A DNA stretch of 44,592 nt from an uncultured Chlamydiae bacterium (GCA_950054535.1 CATLPS010000003.1:1-44592), one strand, 5' to 3'. Shown: positions 1 through 11,300, counted from the stretch's first letter. Notes: a model not told the origin generated them from the sequence alone. Numbers and translations: made by a program.

Positions 1-525
1 TAAGAAATGAGAGGCCATCACTGTTCGTAAAGAGCCATCAGAGGCGGCACGAAAAGAAGAAATGCAATTTGGTTTAATTACCTTAAAAGTTTTGATGCCA
101 TGTAAATCGCTACTAAACTGTTGAAAGCTTTCTGTATAGGTAACTTTTTCATTAAGATATTTTTTTTCAGAAGCTAACGGTTGTTGGGTACGTTGGCAAT
201 TACCATGAATAAAATCTTTAAAAGCGCTGATCCCAAGGGAAGGAGCAAAGAAGAGATCCCGCGCTGTTCTTACTGTTTTGAGATATTCGCGCGTAAAAAA
301 ATCATTGGCCTCTGTATGGTAACCGTTCATTTTGTAACAAACGACTTTTCCCGGTACCCAACTAGTGAGCTTGATTAAGCGATAGGTAAGAGCTAGTGAT
401 TTGGCAACTGGACGTAGTAAAATAGCCGAGACTGCTACAGTAAAGTAATGAAAACGGTTGAAACTTAGGTTTGGTTTTGATTTTGGAAGTAGCGTTTGGA
501 CACGCGAACGAGGATTAACACGCAT
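1..525 (-). CDS. Hypothetical protein, 3'-truncated by window edge; paralog of the 805..1803 product
   Basis: Own translation from ATG at 525 (preceded by AAGGAG) stays open to base 1: MRVNPRSRVQTLLPKSKPNLSFNRFHYFTVAVSAILLRPVAKSLALTYRLIKLTSWVPGKVVCYKMNG...FSSDLHGIKTFKVIKPN. It aligns along its length with the downstream ORF (LLRPAVKSFALFSHIVKLVSWIPGKIIYYKING...HSDLHGEKSFYVTKPK). Absent from the ORF track. Confidence 0.85.
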   Translation of the reverse strand, partial: MRVNPRSRVQTLLPKSKPNLSFNRFHYFTVAVSAILLRPVAKSLALTYRLIKLTSWVPGKVVCYKMNGYHTEANDFFTREYLKTVRTARDLFFAPSLGISAFKDFIHGNCQRTQQPLASEKKYLNEKVTYTESFQQFSSDLHGIKTFKVIKPNCISSFRAASDGSLRTVMASHFL

Positions 526-804
526 TTTATTCTCCTTGTTAAAATAAATAACTTAGATCTATCTTAAAAAAAATTAATTAACTCGTTATTAAGGTAAAAT
601 TAAAATATATTTAAATATATTTTTAACTCGTGAAAAAAAATATTATTTAGTGATGAATAAAATAATTGTTGAAAATAAAAAATTAGATAAGTAACAAACT
701 TTTTTTACCTAAATTAGGTGATTCATCGTAGCTTTGTACGGGAAAAGTGAGGGCAAGTAAAGTTTTTGATTACTTGCTCTACTGGAATAGCAATCAATAG
801 GAAA

Positions 805-1803
805 TTACAAAAGATCGCAAAAATATTGATCAAGAGTTTTAGAGCTAGTGTTGAGAAGATCAAAGTGAACTTGCTGTTTTTTGCCGTGACTATCGGTATA
901 AAAAACTTTTCTAAAAAGTAAATGCTCCATGAATGTTTTGGGAAGCATTACTTTTTTTAAATCGATTCCTTCTATAGAAAAACCAGCTTCTGCTAATAAA
1001 CGACAATTTCCATTTACACAAGTGAGGCTTCTTGTGCCCTTCCTTGCTATAATTGCAGAATGAAAACGCTCAAATATTTCTGGAGGAAGATTGGTAGGCA
1101 ATAAAAAAACTCCTGACTCTATATTGTTTTGCTCGGATTGATGATAACAAGAACCTTTGCTATAAAAAGCACTAGCCTCAAATTTATTTGTATAAGTTTG
1201 GTCATTTTCTTTTTCTAAACTAAAAGAGGTGATATGAGGATTACCAATACCAATAGCAAAGAGATCAGGCTTTAAAAAATCAGATAGTTTCACTAAGGTT
1301 ATTGAAGGGTGAGACTTTGAGGTAAACTTATAGATGTACTTAGGCTTTGTCACATAAAAACTTTTTTCACCATGAAGATCGCTATGGATTTTTTGGATGC
1401 TTTCTTCATATTCTTGCTCTGGTTTTAAATAGCTTTTTTTGCTTTGTAGCGTTGATAGAAATTCATTAGCTAATTGAGTATTGTAGCAAAAATCTTTAAT
1501 AGCCCTTATTGCAAAAGAGGGTATACTGAAAAAAGCATAAGCAACTTTTCCTGTTTTAAAGTAGGCCTTATTAAAAAAAGCCGTAGCTTTTGCCTGTTCG
1601 CCATTTATTTTATAATAAATTATTTTTCCAGGAATCCAGCTAACTAGTTTGACGATATGAGAAAAAAGAGCAAATGATTTAACAGCTGGACGCAATAGAC
1701 AAGCAGAAATAGAGACTTTCAAATAATGAAGCCGGCGATTAGCTGATGGAGCTTGCGGGAATTTAGGTGATACTAGACTAGGTACAACAGGAGATACATT
1801 CAT
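805..1803 (-). CDS. Hypothetical protein, tandem paralog of the left-edge ORF, with hydrophobic N-terminal segments
   Basis: 332-aa ORF with ATG start and A/G-rich RBS; paralogous to 1..525. Confidence 0.85.
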   Translation of the reverse strand: MNVSPVVPSLVSPKFPQAPSANRRLHYLKVSISACLLRPAVKSFALFSHIVKLVSWIPGKIIYYKINGEQAKATAFFNKAYFKTGKVAYAFFSIPSFAIRAIKDFCYNTQLANEFLSTLQSKKSYLKPEQEYEESIQKIHSDLHGEKSFYVTKPKYIYKFTSKSHPSITLVKLSDFLKPDLFAIGIGNPHITSFSLEKENDQTYTNKFEASAFYSKGSCYHQSEQNNIESGVFLLPTNLPPEIFERFHSAIIARKGTRSLTCVNGNCRLLAEAGFSIEGIDLKKVMLPKTFMEHLLFRKVFYTDSHGKKQQVHFDLLNTSSKTLDQYFCDLL

Positions 1804-1886
1804 ATTATTTTTCCTTAGTAATTAAAGGAAATAATTATGGCAGAAAAATATTAACTTATTGTTATTTAAAATATTAAATTGAATTT

Positions 1887-3182
1887 TTAATTACTGTTTT
1901 GTTTTACTTGTTTAAGTGCTTGGACAAAGCGATTTACTTTAGCACGATGACTAGGCCGGCTATGCAGCAGGAGAGGGGGGCAGAGTAAGAGGGCTTTAAC
2001 CTGCTCTTGGTTAAGTAGGCCTCTCTTACACATCCAAAGCACATAAAGCGAAGGTCCACGATCCATGCATTGGCGGCAGGTAATATTCATCGACGCTACT
2101 TGCAGTTGGTCTGCAAGATGTTCTAAAATTTCTAGATAGGTCAGTTCAATAAAATTGAGTCGCTCTTTTTGGCTTAAGGCCTTATTACTTTCAAAATAGC
2201 GCTGATGCACGAGATCTAAAATTTTTTTTAAAGTTTGATCCCAAACTTGCTTATGGAGTTTGCTGCTCCAAAAATAGCTTCCTTCTTTTTTGAGCATCTG
2301 CTGCAAAAAAAGCGTTTTAAAAACCTCTACTTTCATCGGTTTTTTGCTATTTTCTTGCAGGTAGAAAGCAGAGTTTTTATCAAGAGTAACTACGCTTAAT
2401 AAGGGATAGATTTTTTCGAGCTGTTCAAGCGCTAAAGAAGCTGTTTTTTCTTTACCCTGACGTCTCATTAAATTGACATAAAGATGAGGCTGCTGCTGTA
2501 AAAAAGTGGCAAACTCTGGATAGGGGAGAGGCTGCTTGCCTGAAAAATTAAATTTTGAGCTAGTGGGTAAAGGATAGCCCATGCGGATCACTTGCGTTTG
2601 CCAAAGATTGGGCAGCCTAAAGAGAAAAAAAGGAAGATTTCCATTTAAAAATTGATCATCACTAGGTTTTAGATGTTTACTAACAAAGCATTTTTCACCT
2701 TGAAGCTGCTGAAGGGTTTTTCTAATCGACTTCTTGCAAGGCGCTTCAGAAAAAAGTTGTTGCTTAAAGCAGTGATAGGTTGCTTCTTTCAAATCGGCTC
2801 CTAAATAGAGCCAGTTGACCAGGTCTTGTAAAAAAACTGCTTCGTTCGTTTGCGCTTTTCCTTTTAAAGAAAAATCTTGTAATAAAGCTCTTAAAGATAA
2901 AACAAATGTTTCGTGCTGCAGACGCCTCTGAGAAAAAGAAAGACTTAAAGGAGCTTCGATTTGGGCTGCCAGATCTACTGCGTTTTTTGATGAGTTTTGT
3001 TTAAAAGCTATATAATGGGGATGGTGGTGGCAAAAAGAGCGCAGCTGCTGCCCATAAAACAGATAGTAGTCTGTTTTAAAAACTTGCTCGCCCTCTTTTT
3101 TTTTGTAGAAAAGGGAGGGCGTTGCTTTGCAAAAGAGGATAAGAGCGGTAAGTAAAAGAAAAATGAGGAAAAAGCGTTTCAA
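1887..3182 (-). CDS. Membrane-anchored or secreted hypothetical protein with a CX5R phosphatase-like motif
   Basis: 431-aa ORF with N-terminal hydrophobic segment (MKRFFLIFLLLTALILFCKA). NITCRQCMDRGPS contains C-X5-R. Confidence 0.75.
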   Translation of the reverse strand: MKRFFLIFLLLTALILFCKATPSLFYKKKEGEQVFKTDYYLFYGQQLRSFCHHHPHYIAFKQNSSKNAVDLAAQIEAPLSLSFSQRRLQHETFVLSLRALLQDFSLKGKAQTNEAVFLQDLVNWLYLGADLKEATYHCFKQQLFSEAPCKKSIRKTLQQLQGEKCFVSKHLKPSDDQFLNGNLPFFLFRLPNLWQTQVIRMGYPLPTSSKFNFSGKQPLPYPEFATFLQQQPHLYVNLMRRQGKEKTASLALEQLEKIYPLLSVVTLDKNSAFYLQENSKKPMKVEVFKTLFLQQMLKKEGSYFWSSKLHKQVWDQTLKKILDLVHQRYFESNKALSQKERLNFIELTYLEILEHLADQLQVASMNITCRQCMDRGPSLYVLWMCKRGLLNQEQVKALLLCPPLLLHSRPSHRAKVNRFVQALKQVKQNSN

Positions 3183-4102
3183 AAAGAGCCAAAAGTAAAG
3201 GGTTCATTAAAAAAGTGGGAGAGCTCTTTTTCCATATGGAGCTTTATTTCGCTAGCGTAGCTGGGATAATATTTATTCATCCATAAATTGATGCGAAAAG
3301 CAACTCGAATGAGCTCTGGCCGGTAAACCTCTAGGGAGCGATAGCTTTCATCTGCAGAAAACTTGCCTAAATCTAAGTGAAAGGGCTGACGATCAATGAA
3401 ACCAAAGTTTTGCATAATACCATGGTCTTCATCATGAATACCCTTTTGATATTCTGCTAGATAAAAAGCAAAAATTTGACTAATGCGTTTTTTTACCTCT
3501 TCTACTTGGTTTTGATTGAGACAGCGCGCAAAACAGCGGCGCAGCATCTCCCCCTTTTTTTGCAGTACGTAAGCTGTTTGGCCAAGGTCAATGGAGTGGG
3601 AAAAACCAATTTTATCGATGAGTTTGATTATTTGCGGTTGATGGGAAGCATTGAGCTGGACTGCAACTAAAGCGCTTTCTTCCCGGATAAAATCGTAGGC
3701 CACTTGATGTCCTCTAAAAACTCGCTCTAATTTAGCTGCTCGTTTTATACGATGACTCTCTTTCATCTCTTTAAAAAAACCAACGTTTGGCAAAAAGTTC
3801 ATGAACCAGGCTGGTCGAAACCTTTTGTACTTGAATAGCTTAAGGACGTACTGATCATCGGCAGAGGTAAAAACATAAGACTGCCCTCCTTCACTATGAT
3901 AAGTAAAAGGCTGGGTAAAAATAGTAGCCACTAAGCTTTTCTCTTCTTTATCTAAAGGCTTGGTTTCCCAGGCTGAGTTATAAGGAAGGCGTTCTTGTAA
4001 ATTACTAAGGCGAATATCAAAGAGGTTTTCATAACAAAAGATCAGCAAAAAAACGATCAAAATAGAGAATAGAAAGCCTAATAATTTTTTATAAAATGAC
4101 AT
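3179..4102 (-). CDS. Membrane-anchored kinase-like-fold hypothetical protein
   Basis: 307-aa ORF with N-terminal TM. GGQSYVF (glycine-loop-like), YVLKLFK (Lys strand), HDEDHGIMQN (catalytic-loop-like) and HLDLGKF (DFG-like) occur in kinase order. 4-bp overlap with the downstream ORF. Confidence 0.65.
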   Translation of the reverse strand: MSFYKKLLGFLFSILIVFLLIFCYENLFDIRLSNLQERLPYNSAWETKPLDKEEKSLVATIFTQPFTYHSEGGQSYVFTSADDQYVLKLFKYKRFRPAWFMNFLPNVGFFKEMKESHRIKRAAKLERVFRGHQVAYDFIREESALVAVQLNASHQPQIIKLIDKIGFSHSIDLGQTAYVLQKKGEMLRRCFARCLNQNQVEEVKKRISQIFAFYLAEYQKGIHDEDHGIMQNFGFIDRQPFHLDLGKFSADESYRSLEVYRPELIRVAFRINLWMNKYYPSYASEIKLHMEKELSHFFNEPFTFGSF

Positions 4103-4126
4103 GAGTAGTAATGACTTGTATGGGGG

Positions 4127-4399
4127 TTAAACTTTTAATCCCAGCTCTTTTAAATAAAGCTTTGCTCCTTTGAGCTGGTCGCCTTGAAGTTCTATTGTCT
4201 CTTTTTTGACCGCTCCTCCGCAAGCAAATTTTTGTTTCAGAGCAGAACAAAGCGCTTTAAGGTCGCTATAGTGAGGTTTTATATTTAAAATTAAGGTGAC
4301 AAAAGCGCCTTTACGCTTTTCCAGTACAATTTTTAGCGGTTTCTTAGGCAAAGTAGGCGCGGGCTCAGCAACCCACTCTCCACCAATAGTAAAAGGCAT
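4127..4399 (-). CDS. SUI1/eIF1-like (YciH family) translation factor
   Basis: 90-aa ORF with the conserved SUI1 C-terminus: LKQKFACGGAVKKETIELQGDQ. Confidence 0.9.
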   Translation of the reverse strand: MPFTIGGEWVAEPAPTLPKKPLKIVLEKRKGAFVTLILNIKPHYSDLKALCSALKQKFACGGAVKKETIELQGDQLKGAKLYLKELGLKV

Positions 4400-4422
4400 T
4401 TTTTCTCACTTGGTTGAAATTT

Positions 4423-4462
4423 ATAAAAAAAAGAAGTAGGCAACAAGTCTCTTGCCTACTTC
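4423..4462 (-). terminator. Rho-independent terminator downstream of dnaK
   Basis: Perfect 11-bp stem GAAGTAGGCAA (4433-4443) / TTGCCTACTTC (4452-4462), with a run of A on the + strand (T on -) just beyond it. Confidence 0.85.
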
Positions 4463-4510
4463 CTAAAAAAGATACTACTTAAAAAGTAGTGTTAATGAAA
4501 AATCGATCTT

Positions 4511-6463
4511 TTAAGACTTATTATCATCGATGATTTCTACTTCAGCATCTTCAATATCATCTTTTGGTTTTTGCTGCTGCTCTTTTGCTCCGTCAGCGGC
4601 CGCTTCTTGAGTAAAAGGCTGCTCAGAAGAAGTTTGGCCGCTTGCTTTTGCCATTGCTTCTCCAATTTTTTGCATATGGCTTTCTAAATCTTCTTTAGCA
4701 GCTTTAATGCGACTGTGGTCTTTACTTTCAATAGCTGATTTCAGCGTCTCAATCCGGCTTTTGATGTTATCAGCTACCTCTTGAGGAACTTTATCCTTGT
4801 ACTCATCTAAAGATTTTTGCGCGCGGAAAGAGAGGGTCTCTGCTTCGTTATAAAGCTCAGCTTCTTCTTTGCGCTGCTTATCTTCATCTGCATGAAGCTC
4901 TGCATCTTTTACCATGCGCTTGATTTCCTCTTCTTGCAAACCAGATTGCGCTTCGATTTTGATTTTTTGTTCCTTGCCAGAGGCTTTATCAATAGCAGAA
5001 ACGTGTAAAATTCCATTTGCATCGATATCAAAAATTACCTCAATTTGGGGCGTTCCTCGTGGTGCAGGGGGAATATCTGTTAAGTCAAAACGACCAATTT
5101 CTTTATTATCATTCGCCATTTTGCGCTCGCCTTGTAGCACGCGAATGGTTACCGCTGGTTGATTATCGGCGGCAGTAGAGAAAATCTGCTTTTTTTGCGT
5201 AGGAATTGTAGTATTACGCTCGACTAAAGGAGTTAAAATACCGCCCATTGTTTCAATTCCCAAAGTCAAGGGGGTAACGTCTAATAAAAGAACATCTTTT
5301 ACCGCCCCTGTCAATACTCCTCCTTGAATTGCAGCGCCTATCGCCACCACTTCATCGGGATTTACTCCTTTATGGCCTTCTTTACCAAAAATTGCTTTTA
5401 CCATCTCTTGGACAGCAGGCATTCTGCTCATTCCGCCTACTAAAATCACTTCTGAGATATTTTCTTTAGAAAGACCTGAGTCTTTTAGTGCCTTAAGGCA
5501 AGGCTCACGAGTGCGCTCGACTAAGTTATGGGTTAAACTTTCTAGCTTTGAACGTGTTAGGGTAGTCGACAAGTGTTTGGGCCCAGAGGCATCCATGGTG
5601 ATAAATGGTTGATTGATTTCGGTTGACTGAGTGCCAGATAGCTCAATCTTTGCTTTTTCCGCTGCATCGCGCAAACGTTGTAGCGCCATTTTGTCTTGGC
5701 TAAGATCAATGCCATTTTCTTGTTTAAATTGCTCTAGTAGCCAGTTTAAAATAGCAATGTCGAAATCGTCACCGCCTAGGTGAGTGTCGCCATTAGTTGC
5801 CAGCAGTTCAAAAACGCCATCTCCAATTTCTAAGATAGAAATATCAAAAGTTCCACCGCCTAAGTCAAAAACGGCAATTTTTTTTTCGCTTTTTTCTTTA
5901 TCAAGGCCATAAGCTAAAGCAGCTGCTGTAGGTTCGGGGATAATACGCTTTACATCAAGGCCTGCGATGCGGCCAGCATCTTTAGTAGATTGACGTTGCG
6001 AATCGTTAAAATAAGCAGGTACAGTAATGACTGCTTCGGTAACTTTTTCTCCTAGATAAGCTTCGGCTGTCTCTTTCATCTTCACTAGAACTTGAGCGCT
6101 AAACTCTTCTGGTGTAATTGTTTTATCTAAGATCTTAAAAACCGAATCGCCGTTTGCGCTGCTGACTACTTCATAAGGGACCGTTTTTTTTTCGCTTTCT
6201 ACCTCGTTGAACTTACGGCCAATAAACCGCTTGCCAGACATCACTGTATTTTGCGGATTAGTAACGGCTTGTCTTTTGGCTGGCGTGCCTACTAAACGCT
6301 CTCCATTTGGCTTATAAGCAACGATAGAGGGAGTTGTGCGTCCGCCTTCTGGCGAGGCAATTACCTTAGGAACTCCGCCTTCCATCACAGCAACGCAGGA
6401 GTTAGTTGTTCCTAAATCGATACCAATAATATGTCCTTTTTTTTGTTCTTTAGCTTCTGCCAT
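4511..6463 (-). CDS. dnaK: Chaperone protein DnaK (Hsp70)
   Basis: 650 aa; [46 protein letters not shown], terminal [12 protein letters not shown]. Confidence 0.99.
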   Translation of the reverse strand: MAEAKEQKKGHIIGIDLGTTNSCVAVMEGGVPKVIASPEGGRTTPSIVAYKPNGERLVGTPAKRQAVTNPQNTVMSGKRFIGRKFNEVESEKKTVPYEVVSSANGDSVFKILDKTITPEEFSAQVLVKMKETAEAYLGEKVTEAVITVPAYFNDSQRQSTKDAGRIAGLDVKRIIPEPTAAALAYGLDKEKSEKKIAVFDLGGGTFDISILEIGDGVFELLATNGDTHLGGDDFDIAILNWLLEQFKQENGIDLSQDKMALQRLRDAAEKAKIELSGTQSTEINQPFITMDASGPKHLSTTLTRSKLESLTHNLVERTREPCLKALKDSGLSKENISEVILVGGMSRMPAVQEMVKAIFGKEGHKGVNPDEVVAIGAAIQGGVLTGAVKDVLLLDVTPLTLGIETMGGILTPLVERNTTIPTQKKQIFSTAADNQPAVTIRVLQGERKMANDNKEIGRFDLTDIPPAPRGTPQIEVIFDIDANGILHVSAIDKASGKEQKIKIEAQSGLQEEEIKRMVKDAELHADEDKQRKEEAELYNEAETLSFRAQKSLDEYKDKVPQEVADNIKSRIETLKSAIESKDHSRIKAAKEDLESHMQKIGEAMAKASGQTSSEQPFTQEAAADGAKEQQQKPKDDIEDAEVEIIDDNKS

Positions 6464-6480
6464 AATGATTGATCCTTTGG

Positions 6481-7089
6481 TTAAATTAATGATTCGTTGT
6501 TATTATCTGTTTCTTTTTCTTCTTTTTCTTCTGTCAAGCTTTTAGAAACTTTCACGCGCGCTGGGCGAATAACACGATCTCCCATTTTGTAGCCACGCGA
6601 ACACTGTTCTACCACACAGCCAGCGGGATGATCATCTGTCTCTACCATTTCTACAGCTTCATGAATGTGTGGGTCGAAAAGTTCTCCTTTGGATTCAAAA
6701 GGAGTGACGCCATTTAGGCTCAACACATCTTTAAATTGAGTTAAAATCATTTGGAAACCAATCGCCCAGTTCTTGACCTCATCAGACATGTCCTTGGCAA
6801 AATTGAGCGCATTTTCTAGATTGTCCATTGGTTTTAAAAAGTCTACCATTAGTCCTTCATTGGCAAAACGGAGCTGCTCAATTTTTTCTTTTTGCTGCCT
6901 TTTACGCATGTTTTCCTGTTCTGCTAAAAGCCTTAAATATTTATCTTTGTACTCTTTGGCCTCTTGACGCAATTGATCCAGCTCTTCTTGATTAATGGTA
7001 ACCTCTATTTTTTCAGGTGCAGTAGTCGTCTCTTCTGCTTCCTCAATTATTTCATTAGGATCTTTTACTTCTTCTTCTTGATCAGACAT
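6481..7089 (-). CDS. grpE: Nucleotide exchange factor GrpE
   Basis: 202 aa; C-terminal [46 protein letters not shown]; sits between hrcA and dnaK. Confidence 0.98.
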   Translation of the reverse strand: MSDQEEEVKDPNEIIEEAEETTTAPEKIEVTINQEELDQLRQEAKEYKDKYLRLLAEQENMRKRQQKEKIEQLRFANEGLMVDFLKPMDNLENALNFAKDMSDEVKNWAIGFQMILTQFKDVLSLNGVTPFESKGELFDPHIHEAVEMVETDDHPAGCVVEQCSRGYKMGDRVIRPARVKVSKSLTEEKEEKETDNNNESLI

Positions 7090-8261
7090 GATTTCCTTTC
7101 TCCTTTAAGATCTTTTTGTTGATTGCGGTTATCTTCGAGTAGCATTAGCTGGGTTTGATTAAGTTTAGGCTCACTTTGGTCATTTTTGGGCTCGCGAAAG
7201 CTAATTTTAAACTTGTAAACTAGCCTAGTCAGTGTCTTACTTAAACATTTAGTAAAGTCATGAATTAAGTTAAAAAGAGTGCGATAGGGAAGGCGAGTAG
7301 GTCCTAAAATTCCCACCGCTCCAACGGGAGCTTGATTGATAAAGTAAGGGGCAGTAATCACTGCGCAATTAATACTAGCATTGGCATAAGATTTTAAATC
7401 ATCGCCTATCCAAAATTGAATCCTTTTAGCAAGCTTCCCCTCTTTTAAAAGCAGGCGCATTTGACTCGTATTTTCAAATAGAGTAAGGCCGCTTGCTAAG
7501 GTATTTGTTTCTTGAAAATCAGAATAGTTTAACAGGCGCGAAAAACCAGTGCGGTAAAGATCATCGTCGATAAAATTAGAGTAACCAACTACATAACGCA
7601 AAAGGAGTTCGTGGTAAATTTTTTGTGCTATCTCTTTTTCGTCATTTTCTAGATGATCGCAGTTGCCTACCCCTGTTAGACGCATCTGAAAATAACTTTC
7701 AATCCTTTTGATGGCAAAGCTAGAGAGTTTTTTTTGTAAATAGATCACTTCGGTAGTAACTGTACCAAAGTCAGAAATAACGATAGAAAGGCAACGATAG
7801 CTATCAAGTGCTATTAATTTGATATCCGTAATGAAGTCTTGATCAAACCTGGGCGCAGATAAAAAAATTGCGCACTTGCTTTCTTGGCTAAGTTGCTCTG
7901 CGCCATTTTGTAAAAGAAGGGCAATTTCCTTGGATTCAAAAGCTTCAATAGAAGCAAAAAGATCTTCTTTTATTATCTCTTTGGTAGAGTAAAAGCTTTG
8001 CGCATAGGTGCGATAAGCAAGGTGGGTAGGAATGCGACCCCCAGATGCATGCGATTGCACCAAATAACCTTGCTCTTCTAAAATGGCAAAATAGTTGCGA
8101 ATGGTCGCAGAACTTAAATCTTTAAAGCCCGCTTCTTTTAAGGTATTAGATCCGACAGGTTTACCTGTTTGAATGTAGTACTCGACTAAGCCGAGTAGCA
8201 CGCGCTTTTCTCGCTCTGACTTTCCTACTTTCTTAATTAAAACAGGTTTTAGACTTTTCAA
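7065..8261 (-). CDS. hrcA: Heat-inducible transcription repressor HrcA
   Basis: 398 aa; SSATIRNYFAILEEQGYLVQSHASGGRIPTHLAYR and APVGAVGILGPTRLPY. TTG start likely; 3' end overlaps grpE by 25 bp. Confidence 0.97.
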   Translation of the reverse strand: MKSLKPVLIKKVGKSEREKRVLLGLVEYYIQTGKPVGSNTLKEAGFKDLSSATIRNYFAILEEQGYLVQSHASGGRIPTHLAYRTYAQSFYSTKEIIKEDLFASIEAFESKEIALLLQNGAEQLSQESKCAIFLSAPRFDQDFITDIKLIALDSYRCLSIVISDFGTVTTEVIYLQKKLSSFAIKRIESYFQMRLTGVGNCDHLENDEKEIAQKIYHELLLRYVVGYSNFIDDDLYRTGFSRLLNYSDFQETNTLASGLTLFENTSQMRLLLKEGKLAKRIQFWIGDDLKSYANASINCAVITAPYFINQAPVGAVGILGPTRLPYRTLFNLIHDFTKCLSKTLTRLVYKFKISFREPKNDQSEPKLNQTQLMLLEDNRNQQKDLKGERKSCLIKKKK

Positions 8262-8288
8262 TGTTTGCTAGCTCCTCAAATTTCTTAA

Positions 8289-8318
8289 ATCATACTAAAA
8301 AAAAGAGAATTGTGTCAA
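8289..8318 (-). promoter_or_regulatory. Putative housekeeping-sigma promoter for hrcA-grpE-dnaK
   Basis: On the - strand: TTGACA (8318-8313), 18-bp spacer, TATGAT (8294-8289), upstream of hrcA. Confidence 0.6.
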
Positions 8319-8323
8319 ACAAT

Positions 8324-8350
8324 TTAGCAGTTGATTTATTAGAGTGCTAG
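8324..8350. promoter_or_regulatory. CIRCE operator (HrcA binding site)
   Basis: TTAGCAGTT-N9-GAGTGCTAG, matching consensus TTAGCACTC-N9-GAGTGCTAA with one well-conserved and one degenerate arm; directly upstream of hrcA. Confidence 0.88.
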
Positions 8351-8368
8351 ATTTTCAATATCATTTTT

Positions 8369-11300
8369 TTACTTTAAAAATTTATTTTTATCAGTGATCT
8401 CCTGGAGAGTAAGGGGTAAAATATCGATGATAGAAGGAGACCAGTCGAGTCCTTTACTATAGACCATATAAGCACCTAAGTAACAGGCAATCATGGCTTT
8501 TTTATGGTGGTCTGGAATCTCATTGAGTAACTCTTTTTTAAAAGCCTCCTTTAAAAAAGGCAGGCAATAGTTTAAAAATGACTCGATGAGCGCGCCATCT
8601 TTTACGGCAGAAAGTGAGAGGTTTTCTAAGTAATCTAAAATTTGGTAGGTATACTGATTAATGCGCAAAGAAATTTCATCAGAAAGATCGGTTAAATAAC
8701 GGCCTGTTTGCCTGTGAGTGTTTAACAAAAGCTCGGCTTCATTAGCGGAGCAAAGACGTACGCGTTCTAAAATTTCCTTTACTAGCAGTGGCTTTTTTTG
8801 TAAAAAAATCTCTTCGTTTAAGGTAAGACCACATAAGACTTCAAAAGAAGAACAGATGACGCCCCCCTTATTGGCTGAGCTATCTTTAATAATTAAAACA
8901 CCTCTTTCTTCTAAATAGCGTCTTGCTGCAGGCGTTAAATAGAGATTAGCGCCTTCGACAATGGCTTTCGAAGTTGCTATACCCATTTCATCTAAGTAAT
9001 CTGTAATATTTGCTTCGTTTAAAGTTTTGGGTCTTCCTCCCGCTGGAACAAAAAGATCTGCTTTCGTTTGATGGACGTTATATCTCAAAAGATGATTGGC
9101 ATCACTTCCAGATAGCCATTCTTCTACTACTTTCCCTAAAACTTTTTTATAACACAAAGTTTCTTGAATATGGGCAAAAGGATAGCGTCGTTTATGTTTC
9201 AGCAGTAAAAAACCCTCGTCTGTTAGCTCTTCTGGAGGGTAATAAGCAATGGCTTTTGCACTTTCAAAAAGCTCTTTTAGACGCTTTAAATTCAGTCCAT
9301 TGGGATCATAAATAGTGCCAGAGCCATCGGTGAGCGCAACAATTTTAGCGGTTTGAGGATAGTAGCGATAAAAATTGAGGATTTGATTACCAGCCACATC
9401 GCCATCTGGTCCACCAGACATTTTCACTGTAAAAGAATCTTTTAATGGATCGATCTTTAAATATCTTAACACTTGGTCTACATAGACATTTACGCCTAGC
9501 GAAGTAACGCCATACTCTTTATGGTTAATTCCTGCTGATGGCTTGCTAGAAATAAAAGCTTTTCCTGGCTTATAATGATACTTTTTACTGGTAGCTGCAA
9601 TCCATTCAATCATGCAATCGTGCATATTTTCATCTGGCCCTAGATAGATATATTCCGGCCGCTGTAAATAGTCTAAGATATAGCGCGCACGAATCTTACC
9701 CGTAGCATCGCAGTTTACGATAATGAGCAAATTTTCTACAAAAGCGCGCTGAGATTGATAAAGAAACTCCAGTTTTAGCTCTTTGATAAATTTTTGCAAA
9801 TGAGCAGCCACTTTTGCCTCGCTGAAGCCTGCACACTGCAACTCTTTTTTTAAAATATGTGATTCTGATTCGATGAGATCAAATGGCTTTAGGAAAATAA
9901 CTCCTTTTGCGCCGCCTTCGGGAATATCCTTGTTTTTTTTTTGCTGCGTCCAAGCTAGGTGGTAACACTCTGCAAACACATGGTTGGACTCGGCCACCAT
10001 CTGTTCTATCTGATCGGGGTAAACGGTACGCAGCCCTCCCCTTGCCAGATCTTTAAAGCGGATGTGAAAAGCAAAAAAATGCATGCCCCTTACATAAAAA
10101 ATAGCATAGGGAAGCTGAGGAAATTTTTCCAAACGGTTAAAAGGAATTGCATCGAGGTAGTGTGGATCTAAGCGAAAACTTAGCGCAGTGTAATTCATGC
10201 GGTAAAAATTGGTTTTCAGCACGTGATGGATAAAATTCATGCCTTGCGCAAGCACATTTTTTCTTCTTAAATCGTGACTTTCCTGTCCGGTATCGAGCTG
10301 TGCTAGATCGCTTAAAAATTTTTGTTTGACCTCTTCATAGCGACTTAAATTCACTAAATGGGGATGAAACTTATGCTCAAAAGCTTGGCAAAGTTGCCAG
10401 GTAAGTTCAGGGTGGCGGCAAAGATCTGCTTCAATTGTTTCGATGGTATAAAGATGGCTATCCACATTGACAAGCGCTTGATGAATAAAGTTAATCATCG
10501 ACCTTAATAGGTTAGCCATGTTGCCAGAAACGATTTTTGGCGCCACAAGTTTTTTATCAATCAAATCAATGGTATCAAAATATTTAATGGTTGCCAGTTC
10601 ACGTAAAAAATCATTGCTATCGGCTACATCCCAAACTGCTTCACCATTACTGCCGTGCAGCAAAATAGCCATGACTAAAATAGTTTGGCTGCCCTCTTCA
10701 TCAATATAAGTAGCGTTGAGGCGCTGCATGCTAAGTCCATGCCGATGAATGACTTTGGCTAAACGAAAAAGAAAATGGTGTTTCGGGACGTTGCGCCAAG
10801 CAAGAACAATATGCATAGAGTGCATAGTAGCTGGCTTTTTTTTCTTCCAATTTTTTTCTAATCCCATTTCATATTGACAGGTGTCGCGAGTTTGAGCGCG
10901 TTGAAACATGTGAATTGCTTCTACTTGTCTATCTAAAGTAAGAGACTGCAGAAAAGGGGAGCCCATTTTTTCTACAATAGCTTGAAATAGCTCTGGGCAA
11001 AAAGACTCTTTTTTACAAAGAAGCTGAAAAAGGGAAGAATAATCTTTTTGCGCCAGCTGCTCTTTTACAGAACCATGCGCCTCGACAAAATCTATGGTGG
11101 CAATGCGTAGCCTTGCTTTTGTTTTAGAAAAAGGAACAGCTTTACGCGAAATGTAAGTTTGATAGTTTTTAATTCCATAATATTCAAACTGGCCTAAAAT
11201 GCGTAGATCGGCATCGGGACTATCCAAACAGATCACAATCGCGCCATTTTTAAAATTAATTTGGGAAAAATAGTTTTGTAGGTCAAAACCCATTAAACTG

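Noticed and set aside
4817-5162. + strand ORFs (63, 82 aa) antisense to dnaK, and similar ORFs in gdh, grpE and smc
   Set aside because: Lie wholly antisense inside strongly conserved genes, with no RBS and low-complexity products; frame shadows.
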